From Methylotenera_A sp046594915 (GTDB lineage Bacteria > Pseudomonadota > Gammaproteobacteria > Burkholderiales > Methylophilaceae), in NCBI GenBank assembly GCA_046594915.1, contig JBKJRC010000009.1:62001-126000 (forward strand): DNA of 64,000 bases, in the 5' to 3' direction. Below the pieces are notes generated by a model. The model ran no database searches and was not told the origin of the DNA. It worked only from the letters and a program-made list of their open reading frames with translations. Shown in pieces: positions 42,110-50,593 of the stretch (positions are counted from its first letter, which is position 1; the number at the start of each line of letters is the position of its first letter). The position numbers and the translations under genes are program-made.

Positions 42110-43129
42110 ATGTTGTTTAAACGCATTGCAATGTTGGGCGCTGTAATGGCCTTATGTGTGGTTGTTTTAGGTGCTTATGTGCGCCTTACTGACGCTGGTT
42201 TAGGCTGTCCAGACTGGCCGGGCTGTTATGGCACACTCACCGTGCCACAAAGCGAAGCTGCCATCCTAAAAGCACAAATTATTTATCCAGATAAGATGGT
42301 AGAAACTGGCAAAGCCTGGAGGGAAATGTTGCACCGTTACTTAGCAGGTACTTTGGGTTTGGTGGTTTTGACGTTATTTATTCTGGCATGGAAAAATACA
42401 AGCAAAACTAATAGTCATCTTGCACAAAAAATTAAAGTATCACCATGGCTTACAACCGCTTTGCTTGCCATTATTATGTTTCAGGCCGCGTTGGGTATGT
42501 GGACAGTGACTATGTTGCTAAAACCTGTAATTGTGAGCGCGCATTTGTTGGGCGGCATGATTACCTTAGGCTTGCTGACTTGGATAGCGCACCGACATTG
42601 GGGGCGTTATTCATCGGCAGCCGTGCAAAGTGGCGGTTTACGTTGGGCGATTCGTCTCGCTTTGCTAATTTTATTGATGCAAGTATTTTTAGGCGGATGG
42701 ACCAGCACAAATTATGCTGCACTGGCATGCACAGATTTTCCGACTTGTCATGGATTGTGGATGCCTAACATGGATTTTAAAGATGCATTTCACTTGGTGC
42801 GCGAGTTAGGCCAAAGTGCAGATGGAAGCAATTTAAGTCTGGCATCTTTAACCGCCATTCAGTGGACACATCGCGTTGGCGCAATCATAACTTTGATTTA
42901 TTTGGGTTTTTTAGCCTTAAATAGTTTAAAATACGCGCAATTAAAAGGGTTAAGTGTGGCATTAATCGCCGTTCTTTTTGCGCAAATTGGCTTGGGCATT
43001 GCTAATTTAGTTTTACATTTACCATTGGTATTGGCCGTTGCACACAATTTGGGCGCTGCGTTGTTGGTCGTTATATTGGTTATATTTAACTCAAAAATTA
43101 CTGGCGAAGCTAATCATTCCCACCACTAA
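42110..43129 (+). CDS. ctaA: Heme A synthase CtaA (COX15)
   Basis: Oxidises the heme O methyl group to the formyl group of heme A. The ATG at 42110 gives 339 residues with eight predicted helices. Landmarks are GAYVRLTDAGLGCPDWPGCYG, the His-bearing LHRYLAGTLG, SAHLLGGMITLG, GGWTSTNYAALACTDFPTCHG (second Cys pair) and QWTHRVGAIITLIYLG. It lies immediately after the SCO-like gene and upstream of ctaB. Confidence 0.93.
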   Translation: MLFKRIAMLGAVMALCVVVLGAYVRLTDAGLGCPDWPGCYGTLTVPQSEAAILKAQIIYPDKMVETGKAWREMLHRYLAGTLGLVVLTLFILAWKNTSKTNSHLAQKIKVSPWLTTALLAIIMFQAALGMWTVTMLLKPVIVSAHLLGGMITLGLLTWIAHRHWGRYSSAAVQSGGLRWAIRLALLILLMQVFLGGWTSTNYAALACTDFPTCHGLWMPNMDFKDAFHLVRELGQSADGSNLSLASLTAIQWTHRVGAIITLIYLGFLALNSLKYAQLKGLSVALIAVLFAQIGLGIANLVLHLPLVLAVAHNLGAALLVVILVIFNSKITGEANHSHH

Positions 43130-43200
43130 TATTTAAGCCAATATTTAGTGTTAAGTATTTATTTAATGCATGGCATTAAACGAAACAAAGAGAGTATTAA

Positions 43201-44112
43201 TTGAGTGCAAAATTGAATGTAAATACACCCACCCAGCTTCAAATATTTGGCGCAAGCGTTAAAAACTTTTATGCGCTTTGTAAGCCGCGCGTCACCATGC
43301 TTATTGTGTTTACTGCCATTATTGGTATGTTTTTAGCCACGCCAGGCATGGTGCCCTGGCCACTTTTGTTAGCCACAACCGTTGGCATTGCATTTGCATC
43401 TGGTGCTGCTGCTGCTTTTAATTGCTTGATAGAGCATAAAATTGACGCTGTAATGGCACGCACGCGGGGAAGGCCGCTGCCAACAGGTCAGCTTTCTCAA
43501 ACAGAAACCATGATTTTTGCCACTATTTTAGGCAGTCTTGGCTTGCTGATTTTGTATGTATTTGTCAATGCGCTAACCATGTGGCTCACATTCGCTACTT
43601 TTGTGGGATACGCGGTTATTTACACGGTATTCTTAAAGCCTGCAACACCAATGAACATTGTTATTGGCGGTGCATCAGGTGCTATGCCGCCAATATTGGG
43701 TTGGGCCGCTGTTAACAATGCAATTGCACCAGAATCGCTAATTATGTTTTTGATCATCTTTGCATGGACGCCACCACACTTTTGGGCATTAGCGTTGTAT
43801 CGCCGTGAAGAGTATGCCAAAGTTGGCATGCCGATGTTGCCAGTGACGCATGGCGAAGCGTTTACGCTGTTACATATTTTGCTCTACACCGTCATTTTGG
43901 TGGTGGTGTCGATAATGCCGTACGGCTTGGGCATGAGCGGTTTGATTTACCTAGTTTCTGCCATTTTGTTGAATCTGGTATTTTTGTGGTATGTCATTGG
44001 TTTATATCGAAAATATTCTGATGATTTAGCAAAAAGTACTTTTAAATATTCTATACTATATCTGACATTGATCTTTGCGGCTTTGTTGGTAGACCATTAT
44101 TGGAAGATATAA
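43201..44112 (+). CDS. ctaB: Protoheme IX farnesyltransferase (heme O synthase)
   Basis: Prenyltransferase that makes heme O from heme B, the step before CtaA. TTG start at 43201 with AGAGAG upstream; 303 residues with nine predicted helices. It has the first Asp-rich/Asn motif region AAAFNCLIEHKIDAVMARTRGRPLPTG and the second YRREEYAKVGMPMLPVTHGE, typical of CtaB/CyoE. It is the last gene of the oxidase assembly block; tRNA-Arg on the other strand follows. Confidence 0.95.
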   Translation: MSAKLNVNTPTQLQIFGASVKNFYALCKPRVTMLIVFTAIIGMFLATPGMVPWPLLLATTVGIAFASGAAAAFNCLIEHKIDAVMARTRGRPLPTGQLSQTETMIFATILGSLGLLILYVFVNALTMWLTFATFVGYAVIYTVFLKPATPMNIVIGGASGAMPPILGWAAVNNAIAPESLIMFLIIFAWTPPHFWALALYRREEYAKVGMPMLPVTHGEAFTLLHILLYTVILVVVSIMPYGLGMSGLIYLVSAILLNLVFLWYVIGLYRKYSDDLAKSTFKYSILYLTLIFAALLVDHYWKI

Positions 44113-44131
44113 ATACGGGTGGCAGTTTTGA

Positions 44132-44208
44132 TGGCGCGCCCGCCGCGATTCGAACGCGGGACCTTTGGCTTCGGAAACCAACACTCTATCCAACTGAGCT
44201 ACGGGCGC
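44132..44208 (-). tRNA. tRNA-Arg (anticodon CCG)
   Basis: Read on the minus strand, GCGCCCG and CGGGCGC pair as the acceptor, followed by G73 and an encoded CCA. The anticodon stem TTGGT/GCCAA encloses TTCCGAA, anticodon CCG (reads CGG). The T-arm CCGCG-TTCGAAT-CGCGG is intact. Length is 77 nt. Confidence 0.97.
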
Positions 44209-44368
44209 TAATGCAAGCGCATTATAACAAAGCAACAGCCATTAATAACAGCATTAATACAGCGCAGCATAAATAGTTCGTCGTTAAGTTTACTGAATTT
44301 AACGGTTTATTTGCAGATATTTATCTGCATTTTGTGGTTCTGCGCTTTTAACCTTGCAGGCGTGTAGG

Positions 44369-44374
44369 TATAAT
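44369..44374 (+). promoter_or_regulatory. -10 element upstream of the cytochrome c gene
   Basis: A perfect TATAAT lies 53 bp before the start of the c-type cytochrome, with a poor TTTTAA -35 candidate 17 bp upstream. Confidence 0.45.
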
Positions 44375-44426
44375 CAGCAGGGCATAATTAAATCAAATAA
44401 TTTTTAATATTTAGGGATTAAAAGCA

Positions 44427-44993
44427 ATGAGTAAGAAAGATGACGGATATTCAAGTTCTAGTTTTTGGCAATTAATTATTGCTATTCCTGGCACTATTTT
44501 AGCGTTTACTTTGTTAATTTCACTTTTAGCACATTTTTTTGGCAAAACTGAAGTGCCAGCCGCACCAGTTGCGGTACCTGCAGAAGTTGCCGCTAAAGTA
44601 GAAGAGGCGATTAAACCAGTTGCTGAAGTAGAAGTTGCCGCCGCTAGCACTGGTCCACATGTGGATAGGACGGGTGAAGAAGTCACCAAAGCTGTTTGTG
44701 CGCTTTGCCATGCCGCTGGTTTAATGCAAGCGCCGATGATTGGTAATAAAGAACAATGGGCGCCGCGTATTGCATTAGGTTATGAAACCTTAGTACAGCA
44801 TGCTATTGCTGGTATTCGTAATATGCCTGCGCGTGGTGGTAATCCTGATTTAACCGATGGTGAGGTTGCAAATGCAGTGGCGCACATGGCAAACGCATCG
44901 GGCGCGAATTTTGAGCCACCAAAACCTGCACAAACAGAAGCCGCTCCAGCAACTGAAACAGCGCCAGCAAACGATGCTGTGCCAGCAAGCTAG
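44427..44993 (+). CDS. Membrane-anchored c5-type cytochrome
   Basis: A 188-residue monoheme cytochrome. An N-terminal anchor (FWQLIIAIPGTILAFTLLISLLAHFF) is followed by a Pro/Ala/Val/Glu-rich linker, then a cytochrome c5-like domain (about 85-155) with CALCH heme attachment and a Met axial ligand candidate in IRNMPARGGNPDLTDGEV. The C-terminal tail is Ala/Pro/Thr-rich and flexible. It may carry electrons to the nearby oxidase; this is inferred from location and type. Confidence 0.88.
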   Translation: MSKKDDGYSSSSFWQLIIAIPGTILAFTLLISLLAHFFGKTEVPAAPVAVPAEVAAKVEEAIKPVAEVEVAAASTGPHVDRTGEEVTKAVCALCHAAGLMQAPMIGNKEQWAPRIALGYETLVQHAIAGIRNMPARGGNPDLTDGEVANAVAHMANASGANFEPPKPAQTEAAPATETAPANDAVPAS

Positions 44994-45021
44994 TTTTTTT
45001 GCTCTAAATTTAGTGTTAAGT

Positions 45022-45058
45022 AAAAGCCGCTTAAAATATTTAGGCGGCTTTTTATTTT
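45022..45058 (+). terminator. Terminator after the cytochrome c gene
   Basis: The stem AAAAGCCGC(TTAAA)/TTTAGGCGGCTTTTT is followed by ATTTTTA. Confidence 0.85.
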
Positions 45059-45087
45059 TATAATCCATTAATTCACTATTAAACACC

Positions 45088-45093
45088 TATAAT
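45088..45093 (+). promoter_or_regulatory. -10 element with very short leader before apaH
   Basis: TATAAT ends only 9 bp before the apaH ATG at 45103. A transcript starting about 7 bp downstream would be nearly leaderless, and no ribosome site is visible. The -35 is not clear. Confidence 0.4.
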
Positions 45094-45102
45094 CCAAGCA
45101 TT

Positions 45103-45945
45103 ATGGCGACTTACGCAATTGGCGATATTCAAGGTTGTTATCACGCCTTTATGGCGTTACTTGCACGTCTATCATTCAATCCTGACCACGATCAACTCAG
45201 ATTGGTTGGTGATTTAATTAACCGCGGTAATGGCTCGCTGGAAGTTTTGCGCTGGTGTTATCAACATCAGTCTTCAATCAAAGTAGTGCTGGGTAATCAT
45301 GATTTACATGCGCTTGCGGTTGCGCATGCGTTAAAAAAAGCGCACAAAAGCGATACATTGCAGACCATTATGGATGCGCCTGATGGCGAAGATTTGCTTA
45401 TTTGGTTGCGCCATCAGCCGTTGTTGATTGCCGATATTGATGAATTGCGAACGTCTTATGTAATTGTGCATGCGGGATTGTTGCCGCAATGGACATTGGA
45501 CTCTGCCCTGAGCTATGCACGCGAAGTTGAAGTTGCTTTGCAAGCGCGCGATTACATAAATTTTTTGGCGAATATGTACGGCAACGAGCCTAATACTTGG
45601 CAAGATAATTTATCGGGCATGGCTAGGCTTAAAGTCATTACCAACGCGATGACGCGCATGCGTATTTGTACAGAAAATGGTGCGATGGAGTTTGCGTTTA
45701 AAGGTCAATTGAAGGATGTGCCAGCAGGTTATATGCCGTGGTTTAATGTGCCTGACAGGCAATCTAAAGACGTAGCAATTTTTTGCGGCCATTGGTCTGC
45801 ATTGGGCATCAGTCAAAGTTGCAATGTAACCAGCTTGGATACAGGCTGCTTGTGGGGTGGGCAACTCACGGCAGTTTGCATAGAAACGGGCGTCATTACA
45901 CAAGTGCAGCATGATATGAGGGATTTGGTTACACAGCCAGTTTAG
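45103..45945 (+). CDS. apaH: Symmetrical bis(5'-nucleosyl)-tetraphosphatase
   Basis: Hydrolyses Ap4A and related dinucleotides, including Np4-capped RNA ends. The 280-residue protein has the metallophosphatase motifs AIGDIQGCYHAF (GDxxG), LVGDLINRGNGS (GDxxNRG), VLGNHDLH (GNHD) and a late FCGHWSALG (GHW). Length matches E. coli ApaH (280). Its last 17 bases overlap the end of the convergent acyltransferase gene. Confidence 0.95.
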   Translation: MATYAIGDIQGCYHAFMALLARLSFNPDHDQLRLVGDLINRGNGSLEVLRWCYQHQSSIKVVLGNHDLHALAVAHALKKAHKSDTLQTIMDAPDGEDLLIWLRHQPLLIADIDELRTSYVIVHAGLLPQWTLDSALSYAREVEVALQARDYINFLANMYGNEPNTWQDNLSGMARLKVITNAMTRMRICTENGAMEFAFKGQLKDVPAGYMPWFNVPDRQSKDVAIFCGHWSALGISQSCNVTSLDTGCLWGGQLTAVCIETGVITQVQHDMRDLVTQPV

Positions 45946-46678
45946 CCACAATAACGTCGTAGGCACTTTGCGTTAAATCGCGTCTGTTTTGGCCAGCCGC
46001 ATTAATTGGCATTAAAAAGTGTAATTCAACAATGGCATTTTTTTGCTTAATCACCTGCTTCATTGATTCTACCAAGCCGGTTTCGCCTGCGTAGGCCATC
46101 GCAGTATTAATACTGCCATCTAAATTAACATAGCGGATAGCCACTGGCCAAATAAGGCTGTTCGCATTGATGGCCGCTTGTATCACACTGCTTTTGAATG
46201 TTAAAACTTGTTTTCCATCCGTGGTCGTTCCTTCAGGAAAAAAGCACAGATTATCGCCTTGTACCAAGCTGGCTGCGGTAATGTCGACAATTTTCGCCGC
46301 TACTTGCCTTTTGCTTCTATCAATAAATAACGGATTGGCTTTGTATGCCAAATAACCGAATATCGGCCAGCTTCTAATTTCTGCTTTTGCAATAAAACGC
46401 AGTGCAATTTTACTGTTAAGCGCATGAATATCTGACCAGGAAATGTGGTTGGCAACAAACATAACGCCTTTAGTTGCAGCAGGCGGTAAATCACCAAAAG
46501 TCACTACTTTGATATGAAATGCGCGCAAAAGACCGCCACACCACCATTTAATCAATTTTTTCTTCGCACTTTCACCTAAAACAGGCAAAAAAACTGCTGC
46601 GATAATTAAGCCAGTAATCGTGTGAATAAAGACGCGTGTAACGCGGTAAATTTGGGAAATTAAGCTACTTTGCTGCAA
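45929..46678 (-). CDS. 1-acyl-sn-glycerol-3-phosphate acyltransferase-like protein (PlsC family)
   Basis: Membrane-associated acyltransferase of phospholipid synthesis or remodelling, 249 residues. An N-terminal hydrophobic helix precedes the catalytic H(x)4D motif NHISWSDIHAL, then GYLAYKANPLFIDRSKR and the FPEGTTTDGKQVLTFKSS motif. The full core is present. Several paralogues exist in most genomes, so whether this is the housekeeping PlsC cannot be told. The 3' end overlaps apaH on the other strand. Confidence 0.85.
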   Translation of the reverse strand: MQQSSLISQIYRVTRVFIHTITGLIIAAVFLPVLGESAKKKLIKWWCGGLLRAFHIKVVTFGDLPPAATKGVMFVANHISWSDIHALNSKIALRFIAKAEIRSWPIFGYLAYKANPLFIDRSKRQVAAKIVDITAASLVQGDNLCFFPEGTTTDGKQVLTFKSSVIQAAINANSLIWPVAIRYVNLDGSINTAMAYAGETGLVESMKQVIKQKNAIVELHFLMPINAAGQNRRDLTQSAYDVIVAKLAV

Positions 46679-46787
46679 GTTATTTTAAGAAATGCGATGC
46701 ATATCGTTCGTTTATTTTTTGATAACAGTACCTTACCAGCATATCAGCCGTATTGAAATAGGCATTCCACGCGGTTAATGGCAAAGT

Positions 46788-47240
46788 TTAGTGACTGACG
46801 CGCGAAGTATCGGCATTTTCTACGATGCGTACTCTATCGCCTGGATTAAATTGCTCATCGGCTTCTTGTACGATAGCGACCAGTGCGCCACCATCCAACT
46901 TGACAGTAATTTCAAGGCCGTCTTTGCGGGTAATACCTTCTTCTGCCGCAGAGCCAGCTAGGCCGCCAACAACTGCGCCTATAACTGCTGCGATAGCGCT
47001 ACCACGACCGCCACCAACTGAACTGCCAGCAATGCCGCCAATTGCGCCGCCTGCTACAGTGCCGATTGGTGTTTTGGTACCTTCCAATTTAACTGCACGC
47101 ACGCTTTCAACCACGCCAGTTCTCACTGTTTGTACTTTGCGGGCATCGTCACGTTTGTAAACGCTGCCAGAATTAGAACTGGCGCAAGCTGCGGTTAAAA
47201 TAGATAAAGCGACAATAATCAATAATTTTGAAATTTGCAT
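46788..47240 (-). CDS. Glycine-zipper outer-membrane lipoprotein (SlyB/Pcp-like)
   Basis: A 150-residue lipoprotein with signal MQISKLLIIVALSILTAAC (lipidated Cys19), then an N-terminal stretch ARKVQTVRTGVVESVRAV, a glycine-zipper helix pair (TVAGGAIGGIAGSSVGGGRGSAIAAVIGAVVGGLAGSA) and a C-terminal domain ending GDRVRIVENADTSRVSH. This is the SlyB/PCP pattern. Such proteins stabilise the outer membrane. It has an own ribosome site (GGGAAT). Confidence 0.85.
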   Translation of the reverse strand: MQISKLLIIVALSILTAACASSNSGSVYKRDDARKVQTVRTGVVESVRAVKLEGTKTPIGTVAGGAIGGIAGSSVGGGRGSAIAAVIGAVVGGLAGSAAEEGITRKDGLEITVKLDGGALVAIVQEADEQFNPGDRVRIVENADTSRVSH

Positions 47241-47287
47241 TTTTATTCCCTTAATAATTGCGCATCCATTTAGCTAAATAGATGGCC

Positions 47288-48271
47288 TTAATTCAGTTTA
47301 GTTGCAACCAACTTTTGTTGCAAGGCAAGTTGTTCGCTAGAAACTTCAGTCACCAATGCCTGTGCGTAAATATTTTCTATTTCAATGCGCGTTGGCTGAT
47401 GATTTTGTCCGCCGCGACTGGCAATTTTAATTGCGCCCATGGTCGAAGCCAATCTGCCGCAGGTTAACCAATCCCAGCCATTTGCAATGCCATATAAAAG
47501 CCCAGCTCGATAGGCATCGCCGCAACCAGTAGGATCCACTACTTTATCTGCCTTAACGCAAGGGATATCAAAACGTTGACCATCTGCATAGATGTGCGAT
47601 CCACTGCCACCCAAAGTGACGATTAATGCTTTTACTTTTTGCGCTAATTGTTCAAGCGTTAATCCTGTTTTATCCTGTAAAACCTGTGCTTCATAATCAT
47701 TCACCGCTAGATAGGTGGCCATTTCTATAAAATATAATAAATCCTCACCGTTAAACATTGGCAAGCCTTGGCCAGGATCAAACATAAATGGAATGCCTGC
47801 TTCAAAGCACTGTTTGGCATGCTGAAACATGCCATCACGACCATCTGGCGCAATCACCGCCAAACTTACATTTTTGGCATCTTTCACGTTATTTTGATGT
47901 GATTCCGCCATCGCACCTGGATGAAAAGCGGTAATTTGATTGTCATCAATATCGGTTGTAATAAACGCTTGCGCGGTAAATCTGCCATCAATTTGTTTGA
48001 TGTGCGTTGTCTCTAAATTATTTTTCTTGAGCCAGCTGATATAACTGCCAAAATCTTCACCAACGGTTGCCATAATTAATGGTTTGCCTTCTAACAACTG
48101 CAAATTATAAGCAATATTGCCCGCAGTGCCACCAAATTCACGGCGCATTTCGGGTACATAAAACGACACACTTAAAGCGTGAATTTTATCGGGCAGAATG
48201 TGATTTTTAAATTGATCTTGAAACACCATAATGGTATCGAAAGCGAGAGAGCCGCAAATAAGCGTGTGCAT
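47288..48271 (-). CDS. PfkB family sugar/nucleoside kinase (adenosine-kinase-like)
   Basis: Ribokinase-superfamily kinase of 327 residues. It has the N-terminal GSLAFDTIMVF and EMRREFGGTAGNIAYNLQLL (PfkB signature 1 region), and the C-terminal catalytic motif DPTGCGDAYRAGLLYGI with the base Asp in GCGDA. Length and motifs fit the carbohydrate/adenosine kinase group; the natural substrate cannot be told. A 47-bp gap leads to the glycine-zipper gene downstream. Confidence 0.85.
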   Translation of the reverse strand: MHTLICGSLAFDTIMVFQDQFKNHILPDKIHALSVSFYVPEMRREFGGTAGNIAYNLQLLEGKPLIMATVGEDFGSYISWLKKNNLETTHIKQIDGRFTAQAFITTDIDDNQITAFHPGAMAESHQNNVKDAKNVSLAVIAPDGRDGMFQHAKQCFEAGIPFMFDPGQGLPMFNGEDLLYFIEMATYLAVNDYEAQVLQDKTGLTLEQLAQKVKALIVTLGGSGSHIYADGQRFDIPCVKADKVVDPTGCGDAYRAGLLYGIANGWDWLTCGRLASTMGAIKIASRGGQNHQPTRIEIENIYAQALVTEVSSEQLALQQKLVATKLN

Positions 48272-48417
48272 AATAATACCAATGTTTTAAAACGATATTA
48301 TCTTAGAGCAAGCGTGAACTAGGCAAGGGGAGATTTTGATTCGGTCTAGATTGCAAAGACAAAACTTAAGTGAAAATAATGGTTAACTATCGTTGATAGT
48401 TGAGTAGAAGGCTTAAT

Positions 48418-48984
48418 TTATGCTTGTTTGATCGCGCCATCGATTAAGATTTTAGCGGCTTTTTTAGCGTATTTGATTGCGCCAGAACCGCGTTTCATTT
48501 GCTCGGCCTGCGCAGCGCCTTCAAATAGTAGTGACAATTGCAAAGCTAAACCATCTGCGTCTTTAATATTGGCATCCGCGGCTAATTTACAAATAAACTG
48601 CCTGAATTCGCGCGATTGTAATGAGGACAATTTGTGAATGGCATTTTCTTCGTTAGGAAACTCAGCAGAGGCTTTAATAAAGCCAACACCAATAAACGCA
48701 GAAGAGTTTACCCATTCCTCGATGTAATCAAAAAGATGCTGTATTTTATCGGCTGGTTTTTTGCTGTCCGCGTTCAGTTTTTCGCTCAACCAGCTTTGAA
48801 AGTCATGCTGGCTTTTTTGCAGAACGGCAATAATCAATTGCTCTTTAGTATTGAAGTATTTGTACAGCGTCATTTTTGTGGTGCCAGCCACGGCAACAAT
48901 CGTATCTACGCCAGTCGAGTTGATACCTCTAGTGTGAAATAAATCGGTTGCAACCAGCAAAATTTTGTCTTTTAGAACGCTCAT
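48418..48984 (-). CDS. TetR family transcriptional regulator
   Basis: DNA-binding repressor of 188 residues. The start MSVLKDKILLVATDLFH at 48984 is chosen because it gives the normal TetR N-terminus; an earlier frame start adds seven residues. The HTH is in INSTGVDTIVAVAGTTKMTLYKYFNTKEQLIIAVL. The C-terminal domain (KIQHLFDYIEEWVNSSAF ... LALQLSLLFEGAAQAEQ) is the usual ligand-binding helical bundle. It faces the SRPBCC lipoprotein gene across a 200-bp region with a palindrome, so it may control that gene. Confidence 0.9.
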   Translation of the reverse strand: MSVLKDKILLVATDLFHTRGINSTGVDTIVAVAGTTKMTLYKYFNTKEQLIIAVLQKSQHDFQSWLSEKLNADSKKPADKIQHLFDYIEEWVNSSAFIGVGFIKASAEFPNEENAIHKLSSLQSREFRQFICKLAADANIKDADGLALQLSLLFEGAAQAEQMKRGSGAIKYAKKAAKILIDGAIKQA

Positions 48985-49126
48985 GCAATGAGTATAGCAT
49001 GACATTAATTCGCTTTGTCAAATATACTTATAGGTAATAATTTATTTAACTTAACGATTAATTTTTTAGATAAGTTATTAATAAATCGAATAAAATTAAT
49101 TTACTAAATATATTAATAACTATATT

Positions 49127-49144
49127 ATATACAGGACGGTATAT
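49127..49144. promoter_or_regulatory. Palindrome between tetR-type gene and SRPBCC gene (candidate operator)
   Basis: ATATAC-AGGACG-GTATAT is a perfect 6-bp inverted repeat with a 6-bp spacer, of the kind bound by TetR dimers. It lies 41 bp before the SRPBCC start and 142 bp from the regulator start, among TATA-rich promoter-like sequence. The rest of the gap is AT-rich with nothing else distinct. Confidence 0.5.
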
Positions 49145-49184
49145 TTTTATCGTATTCCATTCGTTTTTATATTAGGAGCAATAA

Positions 49185-49718
49185 ATGAACAAATTAATAC
49201 CTGTGTCAGTATTAACAGCAGCCGTAATATTAGGCGGATGTGCATCCATGAAAAAAGATGCAGCAGCCAGTTTAGCAGTTGTAGAGAAGGTGACGATCAA
49301 CGCCCCAGCACAAAAAGTGTGGGCTAAAGTGGCTAACTTCGGTGACTTAGGCGCTTTTCACCCAGCAGTCGCAAAAACCGAAATTAAAAGCGGTACAAAC
49401 AACACAAAAGGTGCAACGCGTTTATTAACGCTAGGTGATGGCGGCACAGTGAATGAAACCTTAACAGCCTACAGTGCATCAGACATGAGCTACTCTTACG
49501 TCATTAATGAAAGCGTTTTACCGGTGAGTCATTATTCAGCAAAAATTGATGTAAACCCAATTAGTGCTAACGTAACAGAAGTGGTTTGGAAAGCTAACTT
49601 TGCGCGTAAAGACCCGTCAGCAACGCCTGCTAAAGGCCAAGATGACGCCGCTGCAACGAGTACAATCAGCGCGGTATTTCGTGGTGGTTTAGATAATCTG
49701 AAAAAAATCACAGAATAA
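49185..49718 (+). CDS. SRPBCC (START-like) domain lipoprotein
   Basis: A 177-residue lipoprotein with signal MNKLIPVSVLTAAVILGGC (lipidated Cys19) and one SRPBCC domain: VVEKVTINAPAQKVWAKVANFGDLGAFHPAVAKTEI is the typical first strand and helix pair, and the final helix is ISAVFRGGLDNLKKI. The polyketide-cyclase-like fold can bind hydrophobic ligands; none is known here. AGGAG lies upstream of the start. A strong terminator follows. It is divergent from the TetR-type regulator. Confidence 0.88.
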   Translation: MNKLIPVSVLTAAVILGGCASMKKDAAASLAVVEKVTINAPAQKVWAKVANFGDLGAFHPAVAKTEIKSGTNNTKGATRLLTLGDGGTVNETLTAYSASDMSYSYVINESVLPVSHYSAKIDVNPISANVTEVVWKANFARKDPSATPAKGQDDAAATSTISAVFRGGLDNLKKITE

Positions 49719-49732
49719 TTTTAGTGATAAAT

Positions 49733-49771
49733 AAAAAGCCAGTTGCGATTTATTTCGCAGCTGGCTTTTTT
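49733..49771. terminator. Bidirectional terminator after the SRPBCC gene
   Basis: The stem AAAAAGCCAG(T)TGCGA/TCGCA(G)CTGGCTTTTTT has a 6-nt loop. It separates the convergent SRPBCC and TetR-C-like membrane protein genes. Confidence 0.9.
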
Positions 49772-49790
49772 GCATAATGTGGATAAAAAG

Positions 49791-50555
49791 TTAGTTTTTA
49801 GAATTCGCCATTAGCATGGGTGTATAGTTGCAACGCACCATGTCTAATAGTTGATGCACCAGTTTTTGGTCTTCTATGTTGGTTGAAATTTGACCCAGCA
49901 CGATATTTTCAAAATAGACTTTTTTGTAAGAGTCTGGCAATTGTAGCGCTTCAATCAATTGGCAGTTGCCTTTACGCATCTGGTCAATTTGGGCGATTAA
50001 TGCAGAGGTTTGTTGTGGACTTGCGATCAGGCTTGCATTCACAGCAGTAGTGTTTGATTCTATATGAGCGACTTGCGGCGTTGCAATTGGAGTCGCTTGA
50101 TTAAATACAAATAAACTCCCAGCCACAACCAATGCCCCTAAAAAACTAGCAGCAAGCGCATAGGCTGATTTTTTATTAATGTGATATTCACTGGCGGTTT
50201 GCGCAGCAATCAATGCGCGGGCTGCATTTTTTGCGTGCGCTAAACTGTGCGCGCCTTCTACACTGTTATGATTTAGTTTTTCCTGGCTGGCAGCAAGCGC
50301 CATAAAATATAACTGACTGGCTAACATTTCGGGCATTGCAGCCCCGGTTTTAGCGGCTTCTATGGTTAAAAAATCTTGTAGCTTGCGGTTTATTGCTTGG
50401 CTGCCAGCAGTCTGTATTTCCTCGATATGTTCGCGCATGCTTGGCGCATCCAGCCAATCTTCTAGAATATCAAACAAGCTTAAAAGACGTAGTTGCGGCT
50501 TGGTGCTCGATTTTTTGAGCATATGAATCAGCCAATCAGAATCTAGAATATCCAT
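49791..50555 (-). CDS. Membrane protein with TetR-C-like N-terminal domain, no HTH
   Basis: I do not recognise a named family. Of 254 residues, about 20-120 resemble the ligand-binding half of TetR proteins: RLLSLFDILEDWLDAPSMR and MLASQLYFMALAASQEKL followed by HAKNAARALI line up with KIQHLFDYIEEW, LALQLSLLFEGAAQAEQ and AKKAAKILI of the neighbouring TetR protein. No helix-turn-helix precedes it. A single helix (about 130-150, AYALAASFLGALVVAGSLFVF) then leads to a periplasmic C-terminal domain with two cysteines. Topology suggests a membrane-tethered ligand-binding or interaction domain. Confidence 0.55.
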   Translation of the reverse strand: MDILDSDWLIHMLKKSSTKPQLRLLSLFDILEDWLDAPSMREHIEEIQTAGSQAINRKLQDFLTIEAAKTGAAMPEMLASQLYFMALAASQEKLNHNSVEGAHSLAHAKNAARALIAAQTASEYHINKKSAYALAASFLGALVVAGSLFVFNQATPIATPQVAHIESNTTAVNASLIASPQQTSALIAQIDQMRKGNCQLIEALQLPDSYKKVYFENIVLGQISTNIEDQKLVHQLLDMVRCNYTPMLMANSKN

Positions 50556-50593
50556 ACTTAATCCAAGATTTTTATTAATTAAAGTGGTTAATA

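Noticed and set aside
43620..43829. Minus-strand ORF inside ctaB
   Set aside because: It is antisense to a well-supported membrane enzyme, with no ribosome site and no family features.
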